Below the pieces are notes generated by a model. It made no database searches. It was not told the origin of the DNA and worked only from the letters and a program-made list of their open reading frames with translations. Source: Enterobacter sp. JBIWA008 (GTDB lineage Bacteria > Pseudomonadota > Gammaproteobacteria > Enterobacterales > Enterobacteriaceae). From it: a stretch of DNA of 64,000 bases. Positions within the stretch are counted from its first letter, which is position 1; every line of letters begins with the position of its first letter. Location: the NCBI RefSeq assembly GCF_019968765.1, contig NZ_CP074149.1:4030001-4094000 (forward strand). Reading direction: 5' to 3'. This document shows, in pieces, positions 18,446 to 28,586 of this stretch. A program made the position numbers and the translations under genes.

Positions 18446-20908
18446 ATGATAAACAAATGGCAAATAGATATGGAAAGATCGCTTCGCTTCAATACGTTAT
18501 TCTTTTATCGCACCCCAACATTATTGTTTCTGTTATTCCTCTTTCCTGTTCTGGCTCAGGCTACGGAGTCCGTTTATGAGCAACAGATTCAACAGGCGCG
18601 TAACGGTTATTACACGTCGTTTCTCGATTATCTTCAGCGTTATCAGCAGCAGCATGCCCTGACGCCTGAACACGTTGCGGACTGGTTACAGGTGGCGGCC
18701 TGGGCAGGTCATGATGACGAGGTTATTCAGGTCTGGCAGCGCTACAGCATTTATATGCCGCTGCCCGCCCGTGCCGTTGCTGCCGTCGCGCAATCCAGGC
18801 GAAATCAAAAAGCGTGGCAGCAGGCCCTGGCGCGCTGGAAAGAGGCGCTAAGCCTTGCGCCGGATAACGACGATTATCGTATCGGCTATATCAAAACCCT
18901 CGCCGATGCCCGCATGGACACGCTTGCCCTACAGGAAGCCCGACGGCTGGTGGAGGAAAATCCCTCTCAGGCACATCTTGAGACGCTCTCGTATGTCTGG
19001 TTACGCCAGGGAAAAAGCTGGGATCGGCTCTTAGCCGACACGCGCGCGCTGAATGTCACACCTGAGAATAAAGCGCTCCTCAGGGAGCTTATCGACGCGC
19101 TAACGGATAGCCGGGTGAACACCCCCGCACTCCAGCTTTCACAAAGCGTAACGCTGTCCCCCGCGGAGCGTCGCCGTCTTGAGCTGAATGCCGCAGCCGA
19201 AAGCGTTCGCCTTGCCGATGTGCCTGGCAGAACAGAAAAAGAGCGCCTGCAGCTTGCGCAAACTGCGCTGAATCGTTACGACATTCTGCTTTCTCGCTGG
19301 CAAAGCGAGCCGCAGGCAGCCGAAGATATCATACTTGCGCGTATCGACCGTCTCGGCGCGCTGTACGCCCATGCCGATTACCCGCAGGTGATTAGCGAAT
19401 ATCAGGATCTTACGGCAGCCCAGCATCCGGTGCCGGGCTGGGCCATCGGCTGGGTCATCTCCGCGTATCTGCAGGAGAAAAACGCGGCCGCCGCCTTCGC
19501 GCTCCTGCAACGCTATCCGCAATACGCTTCCGATCCGCAGGACGAGGAGCACGCGCTTTTCTACGCCTGGCTGGATACGGGACAGTATCAGTCCGCCCGC
19601 CAGTATGCAGAGAGCCAGACCCGCAACGTCCCCTGGACCCGTTACGATTTCGGTTCCCCTACCCCTCAGCCGAACGATCGGTGGCTTACCGGACAGTCGC
19701 TCCGTTTTAACTATTTGCTGGCGACGAATGCCCTGCCGGAAGCCGAAAAGCTGGCGCACCATCTGGCGACAACGGCGCCGGGCAATCAGGGATTACAGAT
19801 TGACTATGCCACGCTTCTGCAGGCGCGGGGCCTGCCGCGCGCGGCCGAGCAAAAGCTGAAAAGAGCAGAGGCGCTGGAGCCATCGAATCTGGAACTCGAA
19901 CAGCAGCAGGCCTACGTCGCGATGGATCTGCAGGAGTGGCGACAGATGGATTTACTGGCCGACGACGTGCTGGCTCGCGCGCCAGCCGATCGCAGCGCCA
20001 GGCGTCTCGACAGGCTCAGAACGGTCCACCACATGTCCGAGCTGCGCCTCAACGCGAGCAAGGGCTTGCACTCCGATAGCCCCGTCAGCGGGACGCACGA
20101 CCTCAACTGGGACGCCACGCTCTATGGCCCGCCCGTAGCGGATAACTGGCGGCTGTTTGCCGGCACCCGCTTTGCCGAGGGTAATTTCGAAGAAGGTAAA
20201 GGCACCAGCCGTCACCTTTTGGGCGGCGTCGAGTGGCGGCCACGCGACCTCCAGCTCGAAGCCGAACTCTCCAGCAACCGCTATCACGGGGCAAACAAGC
20301 CGGGCGCTCGTCTCTCAACAACGTACTTCGTGACCGATAGCTGGCAGGTCAGCGGCAGCCTTGAACGCCTGTCGCGCACCACGCCCCTGCGGGCCTTACG
20401 CAACGGAATTAGCGCCAACCGGGGTGAAGGCGGGGTGCGCTGGTATCAAAACGAACGGCGGGAATACCAGTTCAACGCCGCCCTCAGCCGTTTCTCCGAT
20501 CATAACCGTCGTCAGGAATACAGCCTCACGGGCAAGGAGCGTCTCTGGCAGACCCCGTCCCTGACGCTGGATCTCGAACCGGGGATCGCCGCCAGCAAAA
20601 ACAGCCAGCGGAACACGCTCTATTACAACCCGTCGCGCGATCTGTCCGTGACGGCGGCCCTGGCCGTTGACCATGAGATGGTCCGCCATTACGACACCCT
20701 CTGGAGCCAGCAGTTCGTGGCGGGCGGCGGCAGCTACTGGCAGAAAAATCAGTCCGCTGGCGCCATCGCCCTGCTGGGTTACGGACAGCGCGTTCAGTGG
20801 AACAACGTCATTGATACCGGCGTGATGCTGAACTGGGATAAACGCCCTTACGACGGCAAACGCGAGAGCAATCTCTCCGTCGCGTTTGACGCGACTTTAC
20901 GCTTTTAA
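18446..20908 (+). CDS. pgaA: Poly-beta-1,6-GlcNAc outer-membrane export porin PgaA
   Basis: Exports partially deacetylated poly-beta-1,6-N-acetylglucosamine through the outer membrane. About 820 residues: signal peptide with hydrophobic core and probable cleavage after LAQA. A periplasmic TPR-rich superhelix spans about 40-500, including NAPGNQG-like APGNQGLQIDYATLLQARG. A C-terminal 16-strand barrel ends with an aromatic residue (DATLRF). Starts at 18428 (GTG), 18446 (ATG) and 18470 (ATG) are all in frame with weak ribosome sites; the last gives the cleanest signal peptide. It heads pgaABCD. Confidence 0.93.
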   Translation: MINKWQIDMERSLRFNTLFFYRTPTLLFLLFLFPVLAQATESVYEQQIQQARNGYYTSFLDYLQRYQQQHALTPEHVADWLQVAAWAGHDDEVIQVWQRYSIYMPLPARAVAAVAQSRRNQKAWQQALARWKEALSLAPDNDDYRIGYIKTLADARMDTLALQEARRLVEENPSQAHLETLSYVWLRQGKSWDRLLADTRALNVTPENKALLRELIDALTDSRVNTPALQLSQSVTLSPAERRRLELNAAAESVRLADVPGRTEKERLQLAQTALNRYDILLSRWQSEPQAAEDIILARIDRLGALYAHADYPQVISEYQDLTAAQHPVPGWAIGWVISAYLQEKNAAAAFALLQRYPQYASDPQDEEHALFYAWLDTGQYQSARQYAESQTRNVPWTRYDFGSPTPQPNDRWLTGQSLRFNYLLATNALPEAEKLAHHLATTAPGNQGLQIDYATLLQARGLPRAAEQKLKRAEALEPSNLELEQQQAYVAMDLQEWRQMDLLADDVLARAPADRSARRLDRLRTVHHMSELRLNASKGLHSDSPVSGTHDLNWDATLYGPPVADNWRLFAGTRFAEGNFEEGKGTSRHLLGGVEWRPRDLQLEAELSSNRYHGANKPGARLSTTYFVTDSWQVSGSLERLSRTTPLRALRNGISANRGEGGVRWYQNERREYQFNAALSRFSDHNRRQEYSLTGKERLWQTPSLTLDLEPGIAASKNSQRNTLYYNPSRDLSVTAALAVDHEMVRHYDTLWSQQFVAGGGSYWQKNQSAGAIALLGYGQRVQWNNVIDTGVMLNWDKRPYDGKRESNLSVAFDATLRF

Positions 20909-20916
20909 GGATGAAT

Positions 20917-22854
20917 ATGCTGAACACACGTTTTTCCGTGAGCCTGATACTTATCGGCTGGCTCTGCCTCAGCGCGAATGTCTGCGCGCAGGCGATCTCG
21001 TTCATTGCGCCCAAAGCGCGGCCGCAGCTGGAGGCGAGCAAACCCTGGCCGCAGAACCAGTTTCTGGTGCTGGCCTACCACGACGTCGAAGACGACGCCG
21101 CCGATCAGCGCTACCTCTCCGTGCGCACCAGCGCATTAAACGAGCAGATAAGCTGGCTTCTGCACAACGGCTATCACGCCATCAGCGTGCAGGACATTCT
21201 GGATGCCCATGACGGGAAAAAAACGCTGCCGCCGAAAGCCGTTCTGCTCAGCTTTGACGACGGCTACAGCAGCTTCTACACCCGCGTCTGGCCGCTGCTT
21301 CAGGCATGGAACGTCCCTGCGCTGTGGGCGCCGGTGGGCAGCTGGGTGGATACGCCGGAAAATCAAAAAGTTAACTTCGGCGGCCTGATGACGCCCCGGG
21401 ATCGCTTCGCGACGTGGGACATGGTGCGCGAGCTCAGCCGGTCTCCGTTAATTGAGATCGGATCGCATACCTGGGCCTCGCATTACGGCATTCCGGCCAA
21501 CCCGCAGGGCAGCCGCGAACCTGCCATCGCCAACCGCTTTTATGACAAAGCCACGGGCAGCTATGAAACGGACCAGCAGTTCAACCAGCGGATCGGCGAT
21601 GACGTTCGCAAAGTGACTGAAAAAATCACGCAGGTGACGGGCAAGGCACCGCGCGCCTGGGTCTGGCCCTATGGTGCCGCCAACGGCACGTCGCTCGCAA
21701 TCGCCAGACAGCAAGGTTATCAGTTGGCCTTTACCCTTGAGGACGGGCTGGGGAACGTGCAGGATCTCGGCAACATTCCCCGTCTGCTGATCGCCGGAAA
21801 TCCCTCGCTCAAGGCTTTTGCCAGTGCGGTAAGCCAGGTTCAGGAGCACGATCCCGTTCGCGTCATGCACGTCGATCTCGACTACGTTTACGATCCCGAT
21901 CCGGCCCAGCAGACCCAAAACATCAACAGGCTGATCCAGCGGGTCTATGACATGAAGATCAGCCACGTTTTCCTGCAGGCGTTTGCCGACCCGCAGGGCG
22001 ACGGCAGGATCAAGGCGCTCTATTTCCCCAATCGTCGGCTGCCGGTCCGGGCCGATCTCTTTAATTTTGTCGCCTGGCAGCTGCAAACCCGCGCGGGCGT
22101 GAAAGTCTTCGCGTGGATGCCGGTGCTCTCGTTCGATCTCGATCCTTCCCTGCCGCACGTGCAGCGCCGGGATCGTCAAACCGGCCAGCTGCGCGAAGCC
22201 TCCGAGCCCTATATCCGGCTCTCCCCTTGGGACCCGCAGGTTCGCCGGCAGGTAACGGACATCTATGAAGATCTGGCCCGCTATGCGAGCTTCAACGGGA
22301 TTTTGTTCCATGACGACGCGGTGCTGACGGACGTGGACGATGCCGATCGGAACACCACTCGTCAGAAAAGCCAGACGCTTATCGGATTTACCCACGCCCT
22401 GACCCTGGCGGTGAAGCATATCCGTGGCCCGCAGATAAAAACCGCGCGCAATATGTTCGCCTTACCCATTCTGCAGCCCGAAAGCGAAGCGTGGTTTGCG
22501 CAGAATCTTGATGATTTTCTGGCGGAGTATGACTGGACGGTGCCCATGGCCATGCCGCTGATGGAGTCCGTTCCGGCAGACGAGAGCAATGCCTGGCTGA
22601 CGCGTCTGGTTAAAGCCGTCGCCACCCGCCCCGGCGCGCTCGATAAAACTATTTTCGAGCTGCAGGCCAGGGACTGGGATAAGAAGCCGCAGCGCGCCGT
22701 TTCTGATAGCCAGCTTGCGCAGTGGATGCGCGTGCTCCAGCTGAACGGCATCAAAAACTACGGTTACTACCCCGACGACTTCCTCAACAACCAACCTGAT
22801 ATCTCACGCATCAGGCCTGAATTTTCTTCGTACTGGTACCCTGACAATGACTGA
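20917..22854 (+). CDS. pgaB: Poly-beta-1,6-GlcNAc N-deacetylase PgaB
   Basis: Periplasmic enzyme that deacetylates PNAG for export and also has a GH153 hydrolase domain. The N-terminal CE4 (NodB) domain shows [25 protein letters not shown] and WPYGAANG. The C-terminal domain has [11 protein letters not shown] and catalytic [15 protein letters not shown] 20917 is preferred because AAGG at 20907-20910 is correctly spaced. E. coli PgaB is a lipoprotein; here the signal peptide ([18 protein letters not shown]) has no acceptable lipobox. The protein is 645 residues, about 27 shorter than E. coli, lacking a loop after the FHDD motif. Confidence 0.94.
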   Translation: MLNTRFSVSLILIGWLCLSANVCAQAISFIAPKARPQLEASKPWPQNQFLVLAYHDVEDDAADQRYLSVRTSALNEQISWLLHNGYHAISVQDILDAHDGKKTLPPKAVLLSFDDGYSSFYTRVWPLLQAWNVPALWAPVGSWVDTPENQKVNFGGLMTPRDRFATWDMVRELSRSPLIEIGSHTWASHYGIPANPQGSREPAIANRFYDKATGSYETDQQFNQRIGDDVRKVTEKITQVTGKAPRAWVWPYGAANGTSLAIARQQGYQLAFTLEDGLGNVQDLGNIPRLLIAGNPSLKAFASAVSQVQEHDPVRVMHVDLDYVYDPDPAQQTQNINRLIQRVYDMKISHVFLQAFADPQGDGRIKALYFPNRRLPVRADLFNFVAWQLQTRAGVKVFAWMPVLSFDLDPSLPHVQRRDRQTGQLREASEPYIRLSPWDPQVRRQVTDIYEDLARYASFNGILFHDDAVLTDVDDADRNTTRQKSQTLIGFTHALTLAVKHIRGPQIKTARNMFALPILQPESEAWFAQNLDDFLAEYDWTVPMAMPLMESVPADESNAWLTRLVKAVATRPGALDKTIFELQARDWDKKPQRAVSDSQLAQWMRVLQLNGIKNYGYYPDDFLNNQPDISRIRPEFSSYWYPDND

Positions 22855-24175
22855 TCGCATTATCGCCTTCTCTATTTTATGTCTGGTATTCGGGTTGCCA
22901 TTAGGCGTGGCCGCTCTTTTTACCGGCGAACTGATTCTGGATTTTGTGTTCTTCTGGCCGCTGTTCATGTCGGTGCTCTGGATAACCGGCGGCCTCTATT
23001 TCTGGTTTCAGCTTGAACGCCACTGGTCGTGGGATAAAGACACGCCCGCCCCGACGCTCGCGGGTGAGCCGCTCATCTCCATTCTTATCCCCTGCTTCAA
23101 CGAGGGAAGGAATGCCCGGGAGACCATCAGCGCCGCGCTGGATCAGCGGTATGAAAATATAGAAGTTATCGCCATCAACGACGGCTCGTCTGACAACACC
23201 GCGCAGGTGCTGCAGGAGCTTGCACAGGAACAGCCGCGCCTGCGGGTGATTAATCTCGCGGAAAACCAGGGGAAAGCGCTGGCGCTCAAAGCCGGCGCGG
23301 CGGCGGCGCGGGGCGATCTGCTGGTCTGCATTGACGGCGACGCCCTGCTCGATCGCGATACGGCAGCGTATCTGGTGGCGCCGCTGATTCAGTACCCCCA
23401 CGTCGGGGCGGTCACCGGGAATCCGCGCATTCGCACGCGCTCCACGCTGATTGGCCGCATCCAGGTGGGTGAGTTCTCATCCATTATTGGGCTCATCAAG
23501 CGGACGCAGCGGATCTATGGCCGGGTCTTTACCGTCTCCGGCGTCATCGCCGCCTTTCGCCGACAGGCGCTGGCGGACGTCGGGTACTGGAGCCCGGACA
23601 TGATCACCGAAGACATCGACATCAGCTGGAAGCTGCAGCTGCGCCACTGGGATATCTTTTTCGAGCCGCGGGCGCTGTGCTGGATCCTGATGCCGGAGAC
23701 GCTGAAGGGCCTGTGGAAACAGCGTCTGCGCTGGGCCCAGGGCGGTGCGGAGGTGTTTCTGGTTAACCTGCGCAGGATTGTGCGCTGGGAGCATCACCGC
23801 ATGTGGCCCCTGTTTATGGAGTACGCCCTGTCAACGCTGTGGGCCTTCGCGTACGCGATGACGGTGCTGTTATTTATCCTCAGCCATATCACGCCGATTC
23901 CCGCCAGGCTGACCGTGGAGAGCCTCTTCCCACCGGAGTTTACCGGGCTACTGCTGGGCGTGATGTGCCTGCTGCAGTTCCTGGTCAGCCTGTTCATCGA
24001 GCGGCGCTATGAACGGAAGGTGGCCAGCTCGCTTTTCTGGGTGATCTGGTTCCCGATGGTGTACTGGATGATTGGCCTGTTCACCACCCTTGTCGCATTT
24101 CCAAAAGTCATGCTTAAACGTCAGCGCGCCCGCGCGCGCTGGATCAGCCCGGACCGGGGAAAAGGACGCATTTAA
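22847..24175 (+). CDS. pgaC: Poly-beta-1,6-GlcNAc synthase PgaC
   Basis: Inner-membrane family-2 glycosyltransferase that polymerises UDP-GlcNAc into PNAG. It is 442 residues with N-terminal transmembrane segments. The GT2 core has [33 protein letters not shown], the acid motif [13 protein letters not shown] and the processivity motif [10 protein letters not shown]-terminal membrane segments follow. It overlaps pgaB by 8 nt. Confidence 0.97.
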   Translation: MTDRIIAFSILCLVFGLPLGVAALFTGELILDFVFFWPLFMSVLWITGGLYFWFQLERHWSWDKDTPAPTLAGEPLISILIPCFNEGRNARETISAALDQRYENIEVIAINDGSSDNTAQVLQELAQEQPRLRVINLAENQGKALALKAGAAAARGDLLVCIDGDALLDRDTAAYLVAPLIQYPHVGAVTGNPRIRTRSTLIGRIQVGEFSSIIGLIKRTQRIYGRVFTVSGVIAAFRRQALADVGYWSPDMITEDIDISWKLQLRHWDIFFEPRALCWILMPETLKGLWKQRLRWAQGGAEVFLVNLRRIVRWEHHRMWPLFMEYALSTLWAFAYAMTVLLFILSHITPIPARLTVESLFPPEFTGLLLGVMCLLQFLVSLFIERRYERKVASSLFWVIWFPMVYWMIGLFTTLVAFPKVMLKRQRARARWISPDRGKGRI

Positions 24176-24609
24176 TGAACGAAAATACCTTAATTCTGAC
24201 CGAACATCGGCTATTGCCACGTCTTTTCGATGCCGCGTTAACGCTGGTGGCGTGGGGAGGCTTTCTGTTTTTCCTGTATGCCAGGCTCTGGATGCAGTTA
24301 ACCGATGAGAGTGACCACCGCTGGAGCGTGATTATTGCCTCCTTTAATACGGTGTTGATCTATTTACTGTTCGCCGCGCTCAACGGCTGGCTGCTGATTT
24401 TATGGTATCAGTACAATCGCCGCCGCGCCCACGTGAGAAGGCGCCAGCCGGGTTATTTTCACCAGGAGGAGCTGGCCCGCAGCTTTAATGTCTCACCGCA
24501 AATCATCTCCGAGATGAGCCAGTACAACCTGCTGACGGTCTATCATGACCAGATTGGCCGCATCATCGATCTGAAGATCAGCGAGCAGCTGGAAGAGGAA
24601 GAACAGTAA
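24175..24609 (+). CDS. pgaD: PNAG biosynthesis accessory protein PgaD
   Basis: Small inner-membrane partner of PgaC. In E. coli both bind c-di-GMP and activate the synthase. It is 144 residues with two transmembrane segments (about 20-40 and 52-75) and a cytoplasmic C-terminal tail. Its ATG shares one base with the pgaC stop (TAATG). Last gene of the operon; a strong terminator follows. Confidence 0.92.
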   Translation: MNENTLILTEHRLLPRLFDAALTLVAWGGFLFFLYARLWMQLTDESDHRWSVIIASFNTVLIYLLFAALNGWLLILWYQYNRRRAHVRRRQPGYFHQEELARSFNVSPQIISEMSQYNLLTVYHDQIGRIIDLKISEQLEEEEQ

Positions 24610-24614
24610 CAAAA

Positions 24615-24648
24615 AGCCCCCGCAGGATACCCAGCGGGGGCTTTTTTA
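24615..24648. terminator. Bidirectional terminator between pgaD and gss
   Basis: AGCCCCCGC / GCGGGGGCT stem with flanking A-run and T-run, so it can serve both converging genes. Confidence 0.9.
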
Positions 24649-24661
24649 TAGCGGGTGTGAA

Positions 24662-26524
24662 CTACTTATCTTTAACCACGATCAGCGGCTCAATATCGCT
24701 CTCTTTCTTCACCACCAGCGAGTCATCGCCGCGCAGACAGGTCCCGCCGTAGTTGCCGCCCACGGTGAAGGTGCAGACCTGTATGTACTTACCGTCGACC
24801 TTCGGCAGGCACCACAGCTGCTGGTAGATGTTTTTACGGTCGACAAACTTGCCGCTGGATTTATCCAGCAGCTCGTCCTGGGCGCTAATCAGGTCGATAT
24901 TGCTGCCGCAGCGTCCGGCGATCGGCTTGACGGCATAGCCGGTCTGCTTCAGCAGCTCGTTAACCTCAAAATCGGTGTCGAGCAGGTAGCGGTGATTCGG
25001 GAACAGCTGCCACAGCACGGGCAAGATCGCCTTGTTGCCGGGAATCACCGTCCACAGCGGTTCGAAGACCAGCACCTCCGGGCGCAGCAGAACGTCAATC
25101 AGGCGCACCTCGCCCTCGGGATGTCCGGTGCGGATCGGCACGGCGGCGTATTCGGTTTCGCTGACCTCGCGGATCTGCTCAATCGCCGTTTCCCACGCCC
25201 AGGTTTTCCACACGCAGTTGACGTGGCGACCTTCGTCGTCAATCAGCTGTCCGGCGGCATCCCAGCTGAGCGCCTCCAGCCCGTGCAGGATTTTGGTTTC
25301 GAAACCGGCCTGCATCAGCGAACGCTGAATAAAGAGCGCGTGATAGTCCTCTTCGACATCGTTGTCCTGCATGATGTGGACGAACGGCCGCGCGTGGCTG
25401 TGCTTCCAGGCGCCGGTCAGCTCTTCCAGCAGCCCTTCTGCCGGGTTATGCCCGTTGCCGCGATAGCCGTTTTTCACCCACTCTTCGAGAATCAGCCCGC
25501 CCTCGGTATGGCAGGAAGCGGAGTCGGCGTTGTACTCGTAGACCTTAATGCCGCGCTCATCCATGCAAAAATCCATACGACCGGTGATCATATGGTGACG
25601 ACGCCACTGCCAGGAGAGGCGCAGGCGCGGCCAGAGGATTTTCGGGATGTCGAAAAGCGCCAGCAGGCTGTCGTCTTTCAGCACCTTGTCCGTCGCGTGC
25701 AGGTACATCAGATGCAGTTCGTTGGTGGCCTTGATTAGCTCCTGCTCGGCGCTTTCGGTAATGGTGAAGTACTGGCAGGGATCTTTGTTGATCACATGAC
25801 CGTTGGCGCGGATATACGCCTGCTGCAATGCATCATTCTCGTTAAGCCATTTTCCGTCGAACTGACGCGTGTTTTTCAGCCGCGCGCCGCTGATTTTCAG
25901 CCGTTCGCCGTCGATTTCCGGCTGGGGAACGCTGTGTTCCGTGTCGTCGGTCTGGATCATCCAGCCGAGAATTTCCGTGTCGTTGAAGGTGTCATGGATT
26001 GTATAACGCCCGTTCTCCACGCTCAGACGCAGCTCGCGCGTCCACTGCTGCCCGAGCGGCAGCGGAGAGTGAATCACGTTCTGCTCCGCGATACGCACCT
26101 TATCGTCCAGAAGCTGGGTGATCACCGCCACGTGGCCGGTCTCATGAAACTCGCCGCCCTTTTGCCAGATCAGCAGCGCTCCGGCGCGCGGCGCGCGTTT
26201 TGAGCCGTTGGCAAAAGCCTGAAGGGGCAGAATGTTATCGTTCACCACCTGACGCAAAAAGCGCAGGGAGAAGATCTCCCACGCCATGCCGACGTCGGTA
26301 AACACGAAGCCATAGTTGAGGAACAGAAAACGGCGGGCGAACTCAACGCACTGCCACTTGTGGCCCATGTATTCGTTGCCGATATAGCTGCGAAAATCCG
26401 CGTCTTCCGGGTACTTTCGCGGGTCCAGACTGCCGTAATTTGAAGAGTAAATCGCCACACCACCGGGCGCATAGCCTAACAATGTCCCGAATGGCGCATC
26501 ACTGCTTAACTTTCCTTTACGCAT
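24662..26524 (-). CDS. gss: Bifunctional glutathionylspermidine synthetase/amidase
   Basis: Ligates glutathione to spermidine using ATP, and hydrolyses the conjugate. It is 620 residues and collinear with E. coli Gss (619). The N-terminal CHAP amidase domain has nucleophile Cys59 in GHKWQCVEFARRF and the His of DTGHVA-like HETGHVAVITQ. The C-terminal ATP-grasp synthetase domain has GRMDFCMDERGIKVYEYNAD, KPIAGRCGSNI and FTVGGNYGGTCLRGDD. It is convergent with pgaD and lies 110 bp downstream of an ABC importer on the same strand. It may also read from that operon. Confidence 0.97.
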   Translation of the reverse strand: MRKGKLSSDAPFGTLLGYAPGGVAIYSSNYGSLDPRKYPEDADFRSYIGNEYMGHKWQCVEFARRFLFLNYGFVFTDVGMAWEIFSLRFLRQVVNDNILPLQAFANGSKRAPRAGALLIWQKGGEFHETGHVAVITQLLDDKVRIAEQNVIHSPLPLGQQWTRELRLSVENGRYTIHDTFNDTEILGWMIQTDDTEHSVPQPEIDGERLKISGARLKNTRQFDGKWLNENDALQQAYIRANGHVINKDPCQYFTITESAEQELIKATNELHLMYLHATDKVLKDDSLLALFDIPKILWPRLRLSWQWRRHHMITGRMDFCMDERGIKVYEYNADSASCHTEGGLILEEWVKNGYRGNGHNPAEGLLEELTGAWKHSHARPFVHIMQDNDVEEDYHALFIQRSLMQAGFETKILHGLEALSWDAAGQLIDDEGRHVNCVWKTWAWETAIEQIREVSETEYAAVPIRTGHPEGEVRLIDVLLRPEVLVFEPLWTVIPGNKAILPVLWQLFPNHRYLLDTDFEVNELLKQTGYAVKPIAGRCGSNIDLISAQDELLDKSSGKFVDRKNIYQQLWCLPKVDGKYIQVCTFTVGGNYGGTCLRGDDSLVVKKESDIEPLIVVKDK

Positions 26525-26634
26525 GTATCCAACCTAAAACAGGCAGGCGGCAATTTTTTAAGGGTTGTCGTCGTCTGCACGTTGTAATTAACCTGACAGA
26601 GGAACGTTTATCATACACCTGCGCGGCGCATTAA

Positions 26635-27612
26635 TTACATGTTAAACAACCAGCATGCCGCAAAATGCCCGGGCGCAATCTCCTGCATCGCAGGCTCCTG
26701 CGTCTGGCAAACCGGCATGGCGTGCGGGCAGCGGCTGCAAAACTTACAGCCCGGCAGCGCGGACGCGGGGCCAGGAATGTCGCCGCGCAGGGTGGCGTCT
26801 TCAAGATTGCGAATGCGCGGATCGGGCCGTGGAACCGCCGCCAGCAGCGCGCGGGTGTAAGGGTGCGCCGGACGCTGATACAGTTCATTCGCCGGGGCCA
26901 CCTCCACCAGTTTACCGAGATACATCACCCCAATGCGGCTGGAGATATGGCGCACCATGGAGAGATCGTGGGCGATGAACAGATAGGTCAGCCCCAGCTC
27001 CTGCTGCAGGTCCTGCAGAATATTCACCACCTGGGCCTGCACCGATACGTCCAGCGCCGAGAGCGGCTCATCACACAGCACAAATTCAGGATCCACGGAC
27101 AACGCGCGGGCAATACTGATGCGCTGACGCTGCCCGCCGCTGAACTCATGCGGGAACCGTTCAAGGTGTTCGTGCTTCAGCCCCACCTTGTAGAGCAGCG
27201 TTTCCGTACGTTCCCGCTGTTCTTCCCGGCTGTAGCCGTGGATCTGCATCGGTTCGGCCACCAGCTGTCGCACCGTCATACCGGGGTTGAGCGACGAGTA
27301 AGGATCCTGAAAAATCGCCTGCATCCGCTTACGCAGCGGCTTAAGCTCTTTTTCACGGGCGTGGGCGATCGCCTGCCCGGCGAAGTGGATCTCGCCTGAG
27401 GTGATATCGAAAAGGCGCAGGATGGCGCGCCCGAGGGTGGATTTTCCGCAGCCGGACTCCCCCACCAGGCCAAACGTCTCGCCGGGCTGGATATCAAAGC
27501 TCACGCCATCAACCGCCTTCACGGCCATGCCTTTACGCAGCAAACCGCCGTTGAGCGGATAGTGCTTACGCAGATCGCGCACGCTCACTAATGGCGCCTG
27601 TTGTTCACTCAT
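26635..27612 (-). CDS. Dipeptide/oligopeptide ABC transporter ATP-binding protein (DppF/OppF type)
   Basis: Second ATPase of a peptide-type importer, 325 residues. Walker A GESGCGKSTLG, Q-loop IFQDPYSSLNP, signature FSGGQRQRISIARAL, Walker B FVLCDEPLSALD, and H-loop FIAHDLSMV are present. The oligopeptide-family C-terminal extension contains the cysteine motif CKFCSRCPHAMPVC. ATG 27612 overlaps the upstream ATPase stop by 4 nt. Last of five genes. Confidence 0.95.
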   Translation of the reverse strand: MSEQQAPLVSVRDLRKHYPLNGGLLRKGMAVKAVDGVSFDIQPGETFGLVGESGCGKSTLGRAILRLFDITSGEIHFAGQAIAHAREKELKPLRKRMQAIFQDPYSSLNPGMTVRQLVAEPMQIHGYSREEQRERTETLLYKVGLKHEHLERFPHEFSGGQRQRISIARALSVDPEFVLCDEPLSALDVSVQAQVVNILQDLQQELGLTYLFIAHDLSMVRHISSRIGVMYLGKLVEVAPANELYQRPAHPYTRALLAAVPRPDPRIRNLEDATLRGDIPGPASALPGCKFCSRCPHAMPVCQTQEPAMQEIAPGHFAACWLFNM

Positions 27613-28586
27613 GCCTGAATCTCCTTGTCGGCCCATAGCCAGCAGGCGGCGCGATGGCTCTCTCCGGCGGTGTAAAATGCGGGCTGCCGTTCACACTGGG
27701 GCATGCGTTTCGGGCAGCGTTCCGCGAACGGACAGCCCGGCGGCGGGTTAAGCAGGCCAGGCGGCGAACCTTCAATGGGCGATAAACGTTGATTCACCTC
27801 ATCCGGGCGCGGCAGCGAGGCCAGCAGCCCCTGGGTGTAAGGATGCGCAGGGCGATAAAAAATGTCCTCCACGCTCCCCTCCTCCATCACCAGCCCGCCG
27901 TACATCACCACCACGCGGCTGCAGACCTGCGCTACCACGCCGAGATCGTGGGTGATCAGCAGAATCGCGGTCCGGGTCTGCTGTTGCAGGCTTTTCAGCA
28001 GGCGCAGGATCTGTGCCTGAATGGTCACGTCCAGCGCGGTGGTCGGTTCATCGGCAATGAGAAGCTTCGGGTTGCAGGAGAGCGCAATCGCGATCATCAC
28101 CCGCTGGCGCATCCCGCCGCTAAACTCGTGGGGATACTGGTCGTATCGGCGTTCCGCCTCGGCAATCCCTACCTGTTCCAGCATGGCGATCGCCGCCGCT
28201 TTGGCCGCTTTTTTGGTGAGTCCTTTGTTGCGCATCAGGATCTCAGCCATCTGCTTGCCGATGGTCAGCACCGGGTTCAGGGCTGTCATCGGATCCTGGA
28301 AAATCATCGCGATCTCGTTGCCGCGAATGGCGCGCATCTGCGCGGGGGTTTTCTGCGCCAGATCCTCATTCTGGAAGCGAATGCTGCCGCCGGTTATCCG
28401 TCCGTTGCTCCCCAGAAGCTGGATAATCGACTTGCAGGTGACGCTTTTCCCGCAGCCCGACTCGCCGACGATGCCGACGAGTTCGCCCGGCTGAACCTGA
28501 AAGCTCACGCCGCGCACCGCGTGAACCTCGCCCTCGCGGGTGCGGAACGTGGTTTGCAGGTTCTCAAGGGCTAATAAGTTACTCAT
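27609..28586 (-). CDS. Dipeptide/oligopeptide ABC transporter ATP-binding protein (DppD/OppD type)
   Basis: First ATPase of the importer, 325 residues. Walker A GESGCGKSVTCKSI, Q-loop IFQDPMTALNPV, signature FSGGMRQRVMIAIAL, Walker B LLIADEPTTALD, and C-terminal cysteine motif CPFAERCPKRMPQC are present. The start ATG 28586 overlaps the permease stop by 8 nt. A heterodimer with the following DppF-type ATPase is expected. Confidence 0.95.
   Translation of the reverse strand: MSNLLALENLQTTFRTREGEVHAVRGVSFQVQPGELVGIVGESGCGKSVTCKSIIQLLGSNGRITGGSIRFQNEDLAQKTPAQMRAIRGNEIAMIFQDPMTALNPVLTIGKQMAEILMRNKGLTKKAAKAAAIAMLEQVGIAEAERRYDQYPHEFSGGMRQRVMIAIALSCNPKLLIADEPTTALDVTIQAQILRLLKSLQQQTRTAILLITHDLGVVAQVCSRVVVMYGGLVMEEGSVEDIFYRPAHPYTQGLLASLPRPDEVNQRLSPIEGSPPGLLNPPPGCPFAERCPKRMPQCERQPAFYTAGESHRAACWLWADKEIQA

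Noticed and set aside
18385..18579. 64-codon ORF overlapping the start of pgaA
   Set aside because: Overlaps the pgaA signal-peptide region out of frame; no conserved features, and the ribosome-site match is weak.
17140..26524. Possible integrative island with att sites at pheV
   Set aside because: No integrase, no duplicated tRNA 3' end and no base-composition break in the coding part were found; only the position is suggestive.
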